Shown: positions 1-13,581, counted from the first letter of the stretch. The stretch is DNA of 64,000 bases from Verpa conica (GCA_033030425.1 JAUFSD010000016.1:744001-808000); one strand, 5' to 3'. Made by a program: numbers and translations. Notes: a model not told the origin generated them from the letters alone.

Positions 1-3000
1 TCAGTGCCCCTGCTAGATTAGGATCCAATGCTGACTACGAGCGGGATCTTTGCTATAGGCTCAACGAATACCATTGATAATCATAATTATAGGGTCTAAG
101 ACAGGGACATGTCGGGGGTACCATTGTACATTCGGATGTACGAAAGCCCGATAATTTAGGAGCTCTCTAGGCGGAGGTGATATGATTGCTCCGCCCCCTC
201 ATCTCTTGGGGTTAGACATAGGGGGCTCGCATACTAAGTCCATGTCAGACTTTATTTGAGATTACCGGGCCCTGACCAAAAGCTTAGCCAGCGCAAGCGA
301 AAGGCCAAGCTCCTCGAACATGGGGAAGATTCCCGGCGGAGTGGAACCGTGTAGGATCAGAACAAGTCATAGTATTACCGGAGCTGAAAGTCGTCGTAAT
401 GCTGTGATGACGAGGCCTCCCTGGCTTTGAAACTGCTCACTACTCACGTTTAGACAAGTAGGTTTTCTTCTGTTCCCTGGAATGCCCAACAACAGAATTT
501 GGATGGAGCTGCCGCTGGAGCTTTGGGGGCATATTTGGGTGGGTAGGGCGGTTTCAATACCCGAGACTGAGGTCTAGCTGTTACTCCGCCCCACTGCTTA
601 GGGGCTATAAATGTAGTTTGTTATATTACCTAGGCGTACGCAGAAGGCTTGTTTGATACCAGATCTGCGGTCGGCGTGTTTGACCATACCCTATTGATCC
701 ATGTTCGTGTGAGGTGAGAAAGCTTGACTTTCTTATCAACTGCAGACTGCATGAAAGTGCAGAAACGGCTGTGGGTGTCTCTCGTGGGTTGTCTGATGAG
801 CGTGGAATAGTTGGGACACTAGTGTATGTATAGACATGAATTACTAGGAATAATTATTATTTGCAAAATGCGGGAATGCCTAATTATCGATATTATAATT
901 CGCGCCGCAGTGCTCAGTACCTAGCACAGTTGGCTCAATGAGCTAGCCCGGCCAGAAGACCGTCCTAGACCCGAGAAGTTACGCGGCACACCCACTAAAC
1001 TACTGCGCACCTAGCGGAATAGTTAGGTGAGGGACTTTTCTGTTTTTACACTGGCCCAACACTTGTCAGTTAGGCGCTTGGGACGAGACCTGAACTGCCG
1101 TCCCGCAGGAGGCATCTTCCGTGGGCTCTTGCATTTTAGGTTGTTGGACTTACATGTATCTTTTGAACTCTATGTATGTACCTAAAATGGCTGCTTTCTT
1201 TTATATATATATATGTTATATTTCTAGGGTACGTGTAGAAATACATATACTTGATGCCTGAGAATATCCGAAATTGTTTGCATTAGCCTTTAGACAATAT
1301 TCTACGAGAGAAACCACAACCCGGGGTTAAGCGATCACCGGCCGAAGTGCTCGGGGTTTGGGGCTTACCGAATAGTGACAAAGAAGCTCGATATTGTTTT
1401 AGGCTGATCCGCTGTATCAGCCGTAGATTACATGCAGCCTCGGGCGCGGCAGGCGTTGACAAGCTTTCAGGCGCGGCGGTTTTCTCGCGTGGGGCATGGA
1501 TTCCCCCCATGCCATGGAAACGGGATCCCTCCTCGATTAATCGGTTCTTGGGTGCAATGATCCCAAGCATTTATGTCTACCAACTGAAACACTAGATATT
1601 TACCATAGGAATCGATTAACTTTGGAGCAGCCCCTGTAATGATTTTTGCTGCGATCATAGTCGGCGCCTCCGTAGAGATCCACGTGATGGCTTTTCCGCT
1701 GCACTGTGCACTCTGTATGCTGTGTGATGTGATGTCATACTTTCGCCAAACAGCGGAAAAATATTCTTTGAGTAACCCCAACTATATCGCCAGATGGATT
1801 ACGTCAAAGGATTTCCTTCTCGCCGGGAGAAGCAGGGGAGCCAAAAGCTTACTTGGAGGATTAATTTCTGATTCGGGGAAGATTGCGAGAAATATATTTC
1901 TGCTTGTTTCTAATACGAGCTTCACGGAGATGTCCTAAGCGGGAGAAACCGATGTGTCTGGTTTGCCGCTATGGGGGGAGGTACAAGGGTCCGTTGTTTA
2001 GAAATCCACAAGACGCCACCAGTTAGTGCTGCATTCCCCACTCGGCGGAACTATTGTCGAAGGAAGTTCTTTGGTTGGGAGGGTCGAAGCGAAAATTACG
2101 CATGGAAGTAAAGGGTTGCAGAGAGGCTTTTTGCTGGATCTTTTTTCCTAGTCGCATCAAAAAGGGGCAGATGACTGGATTTTCTATGAGGTTTCTTTTC
2201 GTTCCCTGTTACTGCTAAGCAATCGTTTAGTTCCTAGAAGCCTTCTTAGAACCTATCGAAGCAGTGCTTCATCGTGATGATGATGGTGATAATCCAATTT
2301 GATGCATGCCGTGAGACTTCCCTCCGCGGGAAGGGTTGCCACATCTATCGATGAGCGATAAGATTGATTGCGCTTGTCAATTAGAACGTGCATGGTCTCT
2401 CCGGACCTATTGTGACGAGCACCAAGAAAGACAAGACTTCTGTTCTCTTTACTTATTCGTAGGCAAGGCCTCCTTGTAACAACTCTGTGGGCCGATTGCT
2501 GGATCCTAAGCCCAAATCTGCCTTGTAAGTACGCACTTTTTTCCATTTCAGGATAGCCTAGAGAGAAACTTCAAGAGTCCAAGACCGCCGTGGTGCAGTG
2601 GGTGACTATTCTGTCTAACAAGTGTGACCTAGTGAGAGAGAAAAAAACCGTTCAGACTCTCTAGACATCAGGAACCCACTCGGGCTCAATCTAGTTACAT
2701 CCTCTGTTTTCCGACCGGGAGAGGGGGGGATAGGGTAGTGTACGTCAGAATACGGGATTTGGATAGCTACTCCCTACATTTCGACTTACCTGCAGACAGA
2801 AAGGCCGCGGTCGTACATACATAGGCCCAGCACCCTCGTCGCAGAAGTGGGCATAATAATAGTCAAGCTTTTGATCTGACGCAAAACAAAGGCCGCCAGA
2901 GAAAAAGGCACTGCCACCCCACCATACCCTTCATAGCATTATCCCCTGCCCTCTTTCCAGTTCTCAGCTCTCCACAAAACCCCCCCTCTTTTTCGACATA

Positions 3001-3124
3001 TCCTCTTGTCTACGAACACACATTCAGGAAAATCGATTTTTGTTACTTTTCTTACCTTTGTTGTCATTGTTGGTGCTGGATGCAAATCAATTCAGACAGA
3101 CTGAGCGCTAGAGAGCTGATTATT
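1..3124. other. Non-coding, decayed intergenic DNA
   Basis: No reading frame here looks like a protein family I recognise; the longest open frames are about 100 codons and overlap each other on both strands. A short TA run lies at 1202-1214. The last 200 bases before the first gene are pyrimidine-rich, as is common in fungal promoters and 5' leaders, so the promoter of the downstream regulator probably lies at about 2900-3124. The rest could be old transposon sequence, but no terminal repeat was found by eye. Confidence 0.5.
1202..1214. repeat. Short TA microsatellite
   Basis: An alternating TA run of 13 bases in AT-rich intergenic DNA. No functional signal is attached to it. Confidence 0.8.
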
Positions 3125-6100
3125 ATGGACATGTCCTCGGCTTCACATTTGGGGTCGACTCACTCATCTCCTGAGTCTTTCGATGATGATACTGGAATGA
3201 TGGGGACTGCCAATTGGCAACATATGGCCCCTCCTGTACAAACAGCGCCGCCATCAGTGGCGGGGAGTAGTACGACATCTTCGGTGCCTACAAAGACAAC
3301 ACTTCCCTTACAAAAGCGTAGAAGGGTCACCCGGGCATGCGACGAGTGTCGGCGGAAGAAGATCAAATGCGATGGGAAACAACCATGTACACACTGTACA
3401 GTTTATAGCTATGGTTCGTGCATTTTTCTTTGTCGCCCTCCCTCGATTTTAGGGGTGGAATAAAGCAAGAGCTCCTGTTTCGCTTATCTTATAATCTTAA
3501 TCTTCAACCGGTAATCATTAAAGAAGATCCCGCTGATTCTTGCTTTCTGGCTACCTTTAGAGTGTACCTATGATCAACCCTCAAATCGAAGACGGAACCC
3601 CGCTCCACAGTACATCGAGGCTCTAGAGAATCGGCTTCAGCGAACCGAAGCGTTACTGAAGGTGGTGCTACCAGATGTTGATGTAAATCACCCTAATTTT
3701 GATCTCGGTAAGTTTTTGCCGCAAATACAGGAAGCTGCAGCGGCCCGTACAGCAAAACTTAACGGGAATGGTATCAACGGCAACGGCAACAGTCGCCTCG
3801 CCGAGGTTCAAGGAATAGAAAAGGACTCCCTTTTGGAATCCATGGTGGAGGCAGCAGGGCGTCTGGACATCGATGAGACTGGGCACATGGATTTCCACGG
3901 CCACTCCTCGGGTATAGCTTTCCTGGCACATCTAAACAGCCAGTTTGGTGATCTCCTTGGTGAGGATGTAAAATCCTTAAAGAAAATACGGTCTGCAGCC
4001 TTCCCACCAGTCTTCGAATCACCCCAATCGTCAATCAGCTCGTCCCCAGAAGCGAGTATGGCAATAACTGCTATGTTGCCGGGGAAGGAACTTGCCAAAG
4101 TACTGGTTGATGCCTGTCTAGATGATGCCTGCATTCTTATGCGCTTTGTTCATCGACCAACGTTCAATGACATGATGGACCAAATTTACGAGACCGATAG
4201 TGGAATGTATACAGAAACTCACAATAGCTTTCTGCCGTTATTGTATTTAACTCTGGCGGTTGGGTGTCTCTTTGTTAACGATATGGAAGGATGGGGGGTC
4301 GAGAGCCCAGTTGCTGAAGGGTGAGTCACCCACCTCTCTAAGATTAGCGTACAGATTTCTAACTAGTTTTCTTCAAAAGAACCAAATATTTTTGTGCTGG
4401 TCGCCGTATGATTGAAATAACCGACTGTCGCGATATCCAATCTATCCAGACCGTCCTCATGATGGTCGTCTTCCTTCAATCTTCTGCTAGGATGTCGACA
4501 TGTTATTCATTTGTTGGCATTGCACTCTCAGCTTCAGTACGGTTAGGTCTTCATCGATCTTTACCAGGCACAACTTTTAGTCCTATAGAACGAGAAATCC
4601 GTAAAAGGATATTCTGGACTGTACGGAAGATGGACACATATGTCGGCGCGTTGTTGGGTCTTCCAAAAGGTATTGCAGACGAGGATATAGATCAGGAAAT
4701 GCCCGCGGAGGTAGACGACGAGTATATCACTGAACAGGAGATCTTAACACAACCTCCGGGGGTCATGCCTATAATGGCTGCTGCAAATGCTCATGCGAGA
4801 TTACTAAAGATCATGGGGAAAATGGTCAAATACATTTATCCCCTGAAGGGGGTGGAGGCTAGTGTGACTGGTAAAAGATTTGGATATAGCGTGAGCTACT
4901 CAAAGGTTCATGAAATTGAGAAAGATCTTGGTGTATGGCTAGACAACCTTCCGATGCAGCTAAGGCCAGGAGGGGATACACCGAACAGCCTATTGAAGTA
5001 TGCTATAATTTCTTTCTATTATGACCTACCGACTTACTGATGGTTTTTAGGGCACAATTTCTTCTAAAAATGGCTTTCGCACATGTCCAAATGATGTTAT
5101 ATCGTCCCTTTCTACACTACATTTCTCGTCCAAAGGGCAAAGGCTATGATGAGCGTCCTTACGCTAGCGCCGCTGCCTGTGTCAATGTTGCACGTAAAAT
5201 TGTTCATACAGCGGATGAAATGAGAAAAAAGGGTATCTTGAATGGTGCCTACTGGTTCACCATGTATACGACTTTCTTTTCGGTCATTACCTTGTTGTAT
5301 TACGTGCTGGAAAATCCTACGGATGTAACGTCGCTGGCGATGCTGGGGGATGCAGAGATTGGACGAGATTTATTAACGGGCCTTAAAGAGCGAAGTTTAG
5401 CTGCGAAAAGGTGTTCGATGTCTTTAGCAGTATGTTATCACTTGTTGGCGAGTAAGGTGTGAATAGCCGGTGCTGACTTGTTGGTAGGCTCTATTTGAGA
5501 AACTTCCCCAAAAGATCAAGCCGGACTTAGAAAAGGCGAGCATGGTCAAGAAAAAGCGGACTAGAGCAGGATCAAGATCTGGCCCCGCTGATACTGATCA
5601 GTCTAGCACTTGGAGTAACCCTTCACGCACAGTCTCTCCTGAAGCTTCTGAGCTGCCTCAGAACAGACGCTCAAAAACCTTCCCTGGGTCCCCGGATGGG
5701 GGCTTGGGACGCAAATCGACAAATGTTCAGCTTCAGCAACCAGTGACCCTAAATCAAGCGCCAGATGACTTAAATCGACGGAGCTCGTATGAAGTATTTA
5801 CAAACACCGAATTTCCATCTGCACACACCACCCCAGACCCACAGCCAATGTCTTTCCAGGCCCACCTTTCTGGGAGTGGATTGCCAGATCTTAATGCTCT
5901 GATGTTCCCTTCACCAGACCCTTTTAATTATAACTATGCACATCAACTGAATCAGCAACAATATCCTAAGGCAGAGCGCATGCAGCAAGAAAGTGCATCA
6001 TCTCCTGAAAGTATTTTTGGCGCAAGTGGTTCACAAGGAAATACATACGATAGTCTGGAGGTTCAGTTGTTCGGTCCTTTGCCTCCGTATCTCCTACAAG

Positions 6101-6339
6101 GCCAGTCGCAGCCAATTCCTGTCGATGGGATAGCAGGGGGTGAGCGCCCAATACAACTAGGGATAAATGGTGATAATCGTGTAGTACCGAATGGTATACC
6201 GGGTCAAAGTTTCATGGCAGGAACCACAGCTGGTTCTATGAATCTGGACGGCTTTTTTGGTGACGAGTATGAATGGGATGATGTGTTGATGCAGCAATCA
6301 TCGTTTCGTGCGCACCAGGAGGTGAAAGAGCAATTTTAA
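3125..6339 (+). CDS. Zn(II)2Cys6 transcription factor with fungal-specific middle domain (FCR1-like)
   Basis: Five exons: 3125-3413, 3561-4320, 4380-4997, 5051-5429, 5488-6339; 965 residues. The binuclear zinc cluster is at residues 72-98 with spacing C-x2-C-x6-C-x5-C-x2-C-x6-C; its last Cys lies just after intron 1, which confirms that junction. A leucine-containing linker ([13 protein letters not shown]) follows. The fungal_trans middle homology domain spans roughly residues 230-600, with the family-like stretch [20 protein letters not shown]. The C-terminal 280 residues are Gln/Ser/Pro-rich with an acidic end, typical of an activation region. The start at 3125 (MDMSS) is preferred; an upstream in-frame ATG at 3080 would add 15 residues. 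Intron 4 uses a perfect GTATGT donor; a 31-nt alternative starting at 5457 is too short. It should be a nuclear DNA-binding regulator. The best family match I recall is the FCR1-like group; target genes cannot be read from sequence. Confidence 0.9.
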
Positions 6340-6370
6340 GACCGCTGTTGGTCTTCAGAGTCATTAACCA

Positions 6371-6408
6371 TTCTTCCTTCTTTTCCTTCCTTTCCTTTCC
6401 TTTCCTTA
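6371..6408. repeat. CTTTC/CTTCC pyrimidine tract
   Basis: A run of TTCC/TTTCC units on the plus strand just 30 bases after the stop codon of the first zinc-cluster regulator, so it is probably in its 3' UTR. Simple-sequence origin is likely. Confidence 0.75.
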
Positions 6409-9400
6409 TGGCGGACTTTGGTTGGCGGGTTGGGGGTTTCTCTCCTTGTCTATTTTCCTATTTTTGCATTATAACGGGACCGGCGCTATTCATTTGAGAA
6501 CTTTGCTATAGGGTAGGGTAAATCCCGCCAGCACTATCTCTTATTCATTTTGTTTTATTCACCCTCACTTTTGCTTTGGTATTACCACAGTGGTCTTACT
6601 ATTATTTTCTTTCTGCCTTGGTTTTTTCAAGACTCACTACTCATTATTAAGGCGAGGTACCAAGTACTGAGAAAGTAGTTTTTATTCCTTTTTTATATTT
6701 TTTTAGGTCTCTTTACATTAATGCCTTTGCTTTTCGTGGGGTCATAAAGGGTTCTCTTCATTGTTCATAGTCTACAGATTCTGGAAAGGGAGGCAGGAGG
6801 GCTGCAGAATGGCCTGTTTTCTCTATTTTTTTCTTAAAAAATTTGTATGGTATTTTTTGATAAAGGTTGTATGAACTATAGGATTCATGGACAGTATGTT
6901 TTTTGTGGAACTGAACATGAGAAATTTTTTTTAATAATGTGCTAATGACAAGACCTCAATATCAGTTGCTTACCTGCTTCTATCACACAACCGCAGGCAT
7001 GGATGGGAAAATTCGGATTATATTTTACAAAGGTGGAAGGCGGGTATATGTGGGAGGGATTATAAGTAAATGAGCCTCTAAGAGAATAGGCAGTTATACT
7101 TAGTGATAGGCCTCTAAACCAATATAAGCGCTAGTAATAGACGTCTTAGGGATACCGAGGTTCTGATTAGTAAAGATTATGTATGCATGCCGAGGGATCC
7201 CCGAACCGTACCTTTCCCGGGAACTCGTATTCCTCTGTCCCAAAGGCCAAAGTGAGATATAATGTAAGGGGCTGAGCCAGTTGACACCCAGCGGAAGTTA
7301 TTCTGTAGCTGTAGATCCCGAAGGTTAGTATAGGTTTCTTAATAATAGCAATGAGACAATTTTTAGTAGCCAGGAACAAGTAGACACAAAGTGTTTGAGT
7401 GATTTAGGGGGCGACAGCTTCCCTAACGCCTCAGACATATATTTCCAGATAAGAAACTAGCAGAAGTAAGCCTTTGAGCGGTTTTCGGTGCCTCGGGTTC
7501 CGCTGACGGTTCTTCCTACTCCCGAGAGTTGTAATTGGCGATCGGTTAGGGCTTTCTGATAGGCTTGGCACGCCTCGGTAGCTCTTCCCTGCACGCTACT
7601 GGAATGCTCCAGTTAAGTACTCTCGCAAGATCATATGACAGGGCCGAGTAATGAGCTAGGTATGGTATCACTGCGCTAGATTGGTAGAGAACCAACCTCT
7701 ATGTGATGAGCGGCAAGACTATTATATATAGAAACGGGGGGTTTGGGGTTTCAGTCCCTCGGGCCCACGACAAGTGAATATTGGCCGTAGAATCCCTGCT
7801 TACAAATAGTTTTTTCTTATGTAGGATATAATCCACACTTACTACCAGGCTCTCTTGACTCCATAATAGTTAGTGCCGAGGTTTGCTCGGGGTTTACCCA
7901 GAGGTTTTCTCCGTTCAGTAGTGAATTTGTACGGCGCAAGAACCGGTACAAAGTTAAATGTAGTTTAGCCACTAGAATAAGATCAGTGCTCTTTATTAAC
8001 GAGTAGAGAGTAGTATTGTAATTTGTTTTGATTTATATATAACTGTAACAGTACTAGGGTTAGGTTTAATGGCATATAAAAACGTCTACACGTGATATAG
8101 GCATCTTACCCGGCCTTTGTCACTAAATTCCTAACATCTATTCTGATAGCGGGAATAGTGATTCCTAGTGGTAATCATAGACAACTTTCAACCCCGGGGG
8201 CCTAATCCCAGAAATAGTTTCACACATATAGTTTAAATCTGGTAAGCTCCGGGGTGTTTAGACCTTCTAGGAAATTATAAATGTTTCTGATAGACTCATT
8301 GACTATTTATTTGGGATGTCTATATGGACACCCCTCCACCCGAATAAATCCTAATGACTTTGAAGTTGGGCTACGGCGTAGGTTAAGGGACTAGCGGGAT
8401 TTTTATTAACTGTTCTGCTCAGGATATACGACGCTCGCTTGGTGGAGATCACTCTAACAGGTATCGTCTTAAGAATAGCACCTCCTGGCTGTGCTGTGGT
8501 TTGGGGATCTCCCGTTTTAAATTACTCGCACCATGTATCCTTTTATAGACACCTACTAGGGTATATTTAAAAAGCGAAAAGTACATTGAAGAGCGAGACT
8601 ATTATAAGCTGAATTTTCATGGAACACCAGCAATAGGTTGGAATGGGATACTAGAAGGAAAGGGGAAATGTTCGCATGTTCATAGAAGAGAGAATAAAAG
8701 AGATAGTGAAGAGCTAGTTCAAGGGGATCCGTTTTACTAAAAGGTTATCGATGTTTCGGGAGGTCTACCTATCTTTATGGAAGGGAGTGATCAGTCATGT
8801 TTGTAATTGTAAAAAATATTTATTTACTTAATTCCTATAAAAGGATGGGTACTAGGTTCTATAAGTAGGGATGGGATAGTGTGACATGGGGCGTACGAAA
8901 GTAGGTCAATTATGTGAGGGGTATGAGACTGTAGGATGGGTGGTTGATGGACGGAAAAGAATAAATAAAGATAAAAGTGGTAAGAAAATAAAGTTCAAAG
9001 GGGTCCGAGAGGGTTTATTTCCAACTAGAATTCGATTGGTGTGCATATATCAAGCCCTCTATAGACATATAAGCTTTATATAAACATTCTATAGCCTTTG
9101 TCTAAAGTATAGAATTATAGCAACCTTTTTTCCTTATCAATCCTAGATAAGCCCCAGATAAGCATCCTTTAAGGCTTTAATAAATATTAAAATAGTATTA
9201 TATGCCCAAAAGGCTATTACGAACCTAGCTTTTAGATGAGGTTTTAGTAAGGTTTATATAGTTTGGTATATCGATGGTAAAGTATCTATAGAACTAGATG
9301 CTTGATAGGTATTAAAAAATGCCCAGAATTTCTTAAATAAAATGATGAACTCGGATAGATATCTATCAAGGCTAACAAAAGGGAAGTACGTATTCCTAGG

Positions 9401-10330
9401 ACCTCCGGGTAATTTCTCACGATACAAGATTTGAGTATCCTATGGGTCTTACTCCATGACGTATAAGGAGGGATCGAGGGGGCTATAAGTAGTGATTAGT
9501 TTGGGAATACGGAGTCCGCCGGATTTCTTTGGTGGCAGGCTGTTAAATTGATAGGACTATATGCGGACATGGCTTATCACTCGATCCACACCGGTTCACA
9601 AAAGTTTATTAAGGACCTTAGATTACAGTATTTTGTCTAAAAAATGCCAGTCATCTAGCTATGTTAGAGCCCTATATTAGGCTAGGGTCCTGATTATTCT
9701 ACAAGTAAAGAATCCGCTATCTGGGAGGTGGTCATAACCTCTCATTATGAGTGTTTTACTAGATGAAATCTCTAGTTACTATCACGAGAACATTAGTTAA
9801 AAGCGTCTCAGAGAATTTTGGGCAATTACTCGAGATATTGAAGTTAAATGTGATGTTATTACTTTGTTATCTCTATATCACTAGACTTACGGATTGTTCT
9901 CTTCCAACGTGTAGCACTATTCGCTGCTATACACCACTTTCTAGGTTTCCGTAGTTGACAGTAATTAATCACCCTGCAGAGGAGAATTTTCCTCAGCCCC
10001 TAGCCATAGTTTGGTTAGTTGGATCGATTTTCTAGAGGATAATTAATGGCACCCTCATATATGCGCAACTAGTGATCATAATCCCTCGAAATTAGGCTCT
10101 AGGATGAAAAGCACGAAAAACTAGTAAAGGTCCACCTCTTCCAGTAGCAATCGTTTCCGTCCGCCAAGAGTGATAAATGGTGACGCGTAATATTGGATGT
10201 AAGGGTATTCGCTGATTATTAAGGTCCATGTGCTGGGTTTACCTTGTAAAGCTCAAACAAACTGCGTCAGACTAGGAAGGGGGCACAAACGATCAGCGAT
10301 CGGTAGATGGGGAAGGGTTCTTAGCCGATC

Positions 10331-10345
10331 TTTTTTTTTTTTTTT
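10331..10345. repeat. Poly-T run (15 T)
   Basis: A run of 15 T in decayed intergenic DNA, flanked by similar words AGCCGATC and AGCCGATA. It could be the A-tail remnant of a minus-strand retroelement, but no element body was recognised. Confidence 0.6.
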
Positions 10346-10875
10346 GGTATTGGAGCCGATAGGGCGTTTCATAGTAAGTGGGGGTGGGTGGGCGATTACG
10401 TAAATACAGGTAGATGATATTCACTAGGTGATTTAGAATCCGCAATAATTGGGTGCGTTTACAAATAGTAACGAAATAAATTTACTGAATTGGATTTGCT
10501 CGGGAAAGGTCCCAAGACCAACAATCACAATAAACAATAGAGCACAGAAATAAAAGTCACTCCTCAAGAGGATGTTCACAGCAAACAAGCAAAGTACAGA
10601 AATTTTAAAGTATGATTTCCACCGCACTACACCTGGACAAACTACAACCCTTTACAAAAGAATCTAGAAAAAGAACTATCTCACACATCCACGGACATGT
10701 ACCACCAACTTATAAACAGGTCACCACTCCTCCGGGGAGGAACAATGAAGTACGCCGCCACATAAAATTAGAGATTACACCAGGACTAAGCTATTTAGTC
10801 ATCTCTTGCTATAAAAACAGAAGAAAAAAGTCATCAATCCATCGTCAAAACGGTAGACGGAAATGCTTTGTCTCT

Positions 10876-11460
10876 TTAAGCAAGGACGAAGGCAGCAGCA
10901 GCAATGGCCACGGCAGCAAAGGAGAAACCCTTGATAGAGGCGGCACCCTCGAATGTCTGGCTAGGAGATGTAGGGACAATCGGGGTCGATGTGTTGGCCG
11001 GGGCGGAAGGAACACCAGCAGATGCAGAGGGAGTCCATGCGTAAGTAGAGCTCAAAGGAGTAGAGACGACAGCCTTGACAGTTCCGGTGGTAGTAGGCTT
11101 AACAGACAAGGTAGAGGCCGGGGCAGTTCCGTTGGGGTGGCTGATGACGGAAGAGCTGGGGATGGGGGTGACAACCGGTACGGGGGCCGAGGTGTAGGTG
11201 GTAGCCGGGACCGAGACAACCGGGACAGACTCAACTGGGGCAGACTCAACCGGGGCAGATTCAACTGGGACCGAGACAACCGGGGCAACCTCAGTGGGGA
11301 CAGCAGGGCTGGCGGTGGAGGACTGAACGCGGCCCGGGCAGTTAGTCTTCTCGGGAGCGCACGAGGTAATGGTGACGACCTCAGTCTCGTAGACAACGGC
11401 TGGGACGGCCATGGCAACACCGAAGATGGCGGCAGAAACGGCAATGGTGGAGAAACGCAT
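10876..11460 (-). CDS. Small secreted Ser/Thr/Pro-rich protein, probably GPI-anchored
   Basis: Single exon, 194 residues. The N-terminus is a clear signal peptide (MRFSTIAVSAAIFGVAMA, cleavage expected near residue 18). Two cysteines follow early (TSCAPEKTNCPG). The centre is a Val/Pro/Ser/Thr-rich stalk with a short tandem repeat of PVESA-type units encoded by 15-bp repeats at about 11222-11290, suitable for O-mannosylation. The C-terminus is a hydrophobic tail (FSFAAVAIAAAAFVLA) after small residues, as in GPI signals. It should sit on the plasma membrane or in the cell wall. A 285-codon frame lies opposite on the plus strand but has no family features; the signal peptide plus GPI-like tail decide in favour of this strand. 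No enzymatic domain is visible. Confidence 0.85.
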   Translation of the reverse strand: MRFSTIAVSAAIFGVAMAVPAVVYETEVVTITSCAPEKTNCPGRVQSSTASPAVPTEVAPVVSVPVESAPVESAPVESVPVVSVPATTYTSAPVPVVTPIPSSSVISHPNGTAPASTLSVKPTTTGTVKAVVSTPLSSTYAWTPSASAGVPSAPANTSTPIVPTSPSQTFEGAASIKGFSFAAVAIAAAAFVLA

Positions 11461-13581
11461 GTTGATTGATTTAGATTTGTTCTTTAAAAAAGGATTCTTA
11501 AAAAGTGAAGAGGAAGGTAATTAGTTAAGGTTGGAAGAACGGATTAATGATTGTGGGTGCTAAAAGAGCGACTGGAATGAATGACTATGCAAGAATGCTG
11601 TGGATGGGGGAGGAAGAGGGGAAAAAAAGAAGTTGATGGAGGGGAGATGGAGGGCTCCTTATACCATCTACAACGGCTTGCACAATTCTACCAATTCCTG
11701 CGTATTCTATGTGTGGGAAAGGGGATACATCCACTTCAGGGATAGTCCAATGTTCATCCTCAATTCAATGGTGAGGGATTCTACACTGTGCATAGTTGGT
11801 CTATCTATTTCCTCCCAGGACAAAAATACCAGGCACACTGTCAATTTCGGGAAGGGGCCCCCGTCCTTGTTGTGGACCTTGCACACACACCCGTTTGTCT
11901 GGAGGGTTCTTCTCTTGCTTGCCACCTACTCAGGCAGAAGATGGGTAGCCGAGATTGGACACAATATCTAAGGATAGACAGGAAATTTGATTCCTTGTCG
12001 ATAGGGAGCAGGAATAGCCCCCGGGCTGTCACTGTAGTCGTCAATATAGAAGCGCCGAACAGCGCCGAACAGTGCAAAAACCACTGGGGTGGACCCTGTC
12101 CCAGCGAGTGTGATAGGATGGCGCTCTTCGTTCCCCTGCATCATCGACACGTTAAATTACGCCTAATATGACCTCTTCCCGCCTCTGCAGCCACACTCTG
12201 TGCGTTGTTGTGTTTTGTGGCCAACGCCCTGGGAGTTGATTATCCTTAGCTTGAACCTTGAAGCGACCGTTATTTCCTTCGTGATATGAGATAGGCAATC
12301 AGTGACAATCGATAGACCCTCATGCCTCAGTTGCATGCGGAGTTACTTTTTTTTAACGTGGTGTAAAGATCCGTCCCAATCTCACAGAACGCGATCAGCT
12401 CTCTCTAGATCATGCATCAGCGGTCGGGTTATTCCCGGACGAACCAAGGGCAAAACAAAATATGGCGGAAATTCTGTTCCTGATCGCCCTCACAGATTTC
12501 CCTATCTCGCCAAAGCCCATCTTTGATTTTACCAGGAACCGTAGTACAACCACCCACTTCGGACTGCGCCAAGACCATGCTCCTGGGCCATCCAATATCG
12601 TATATCCTTTCTTTAGGTGAGAAGGGATCTGAAGGGGGGCTGTAGGGCAGTAACGAAATACTTTGCTCGGGCTCTTGTATGTCTACTTCGGTGTCGCCCG
12701 TGATGAACCCCGTTTCACTAGTCTTCAGGGCCGGAGACGAAGGGTCCTGGACTTTGTTAGATGTGCTTGCGCATCTACAAAAAAGGCAAGTCGCTAGACA
12801 CGTAGGACGGTTGAAGAATGGAGCAGTCGGCAGGTACAGCGGGGTGCCTGGTAGCTAGTGTAGGCACCACGCAGCACATACGGTACGAGAGCTACACTTG
12901 CATATGTAGCTTTGGCAGCTGCAGACTATAGAAACTTTCACACCCAAATCTAAGGCCTAGATCCTAAAAGAAAAAGGGGAACTGAGCGATGTGTATTCTT
13001 TGGAAACTACATACGACCGGTGAAAAGCGCTCACGTTCCCCGGTCACCTACATCTTATCCATCCGCGATCTTCAATCTTTAGCACCAATCTCGGATGAGT
13101 TTACTACTAAGGAATCTCACAATGCTCCATTACCCTGGAGTGTTCGTGTCCTCTTAAAGTTCCCTAGTATAGATAACACTTTATACATCTATTTACAGTG
13201 GGAAAATGGTTGAGAAGAGATGTAACAATCAACTCGAGATGAAGGGATAGGAAAGAATACAGTACACTTTTTTTATAACAAAATAGAAACCAACAAAAAA
13301 AAATTGTTTGTTAAGTCGCCCACACCTAGTTCTCATCACTGGATACTAACCAACCAGACCTTTTTTCGTGCCTTTCGCTTTGTACTTTTATCCATAAAAA
13401 TAAAATATACAGCCAAATCCACCATCAATCCACTAGATCCGATTAAAAGAAAAACAAAACAAAACGTAAGAAAATTTTATTTTGGTTCACCGCTACCCCC
13501 ACGAAGAGCAAGTAGTATAGAAAACGACAAGTGAGGGAGAAAAACACAAGAGGAGTAAAAAGAAGAATAAACTACCACTTA
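11461..13581. other. Intergenic: promoter of the GPI protein and 3' region of CLU1
   Basis: The left end is the 5' region of the minus-strand GPI-type protein; a TATAAG word on the minus strand lies near 11660. A 10-bp direct duplication (AGCGCCGAAC) occurs at about 12054-12070. The right end (13260-13581) is A-rich and probably the 3' UTR of CLU1. No convincing gene is seen between. Confidence 0.5.

Larger units (their letters stand above)
6340..10875. other. 4.5 kb gene-free, AT-rich decayed spacer
   Basis: The first part (about 6340-6960) is a T-rich 3' region of the upstream regulator with a CTTTC-type pyrimidine repeat at 6371-6408. From about 7000 onward, frames are broken by frequent TAG/TAA stops and the sequence is rich in TATAG and CTATA words, particularly 8560-9330. 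This looks like RIP- or drift-degraded repeat DNA. A T15 run lies at 10331-10345 and a G-rich patch at 10379-10394. The longest open frame (65 codons at 8886-9083) is not recognisable as a protein. Confidence 0.5.

Noticed and set aside
5457..5487. 31-nt intron with donor GTGTGA in regulator 1
   Set aside because: Too short; the GTATGT donor at 5430 gives a 58-nt intron, keeps phase and fits the family better.
10612..11469. 285-codon plus-strand frame
   Set aside because: Antisense of the signal-peptide/GPI protein; its Gly/Arg/Asp-rich content is the mirror of the repeat stalk.
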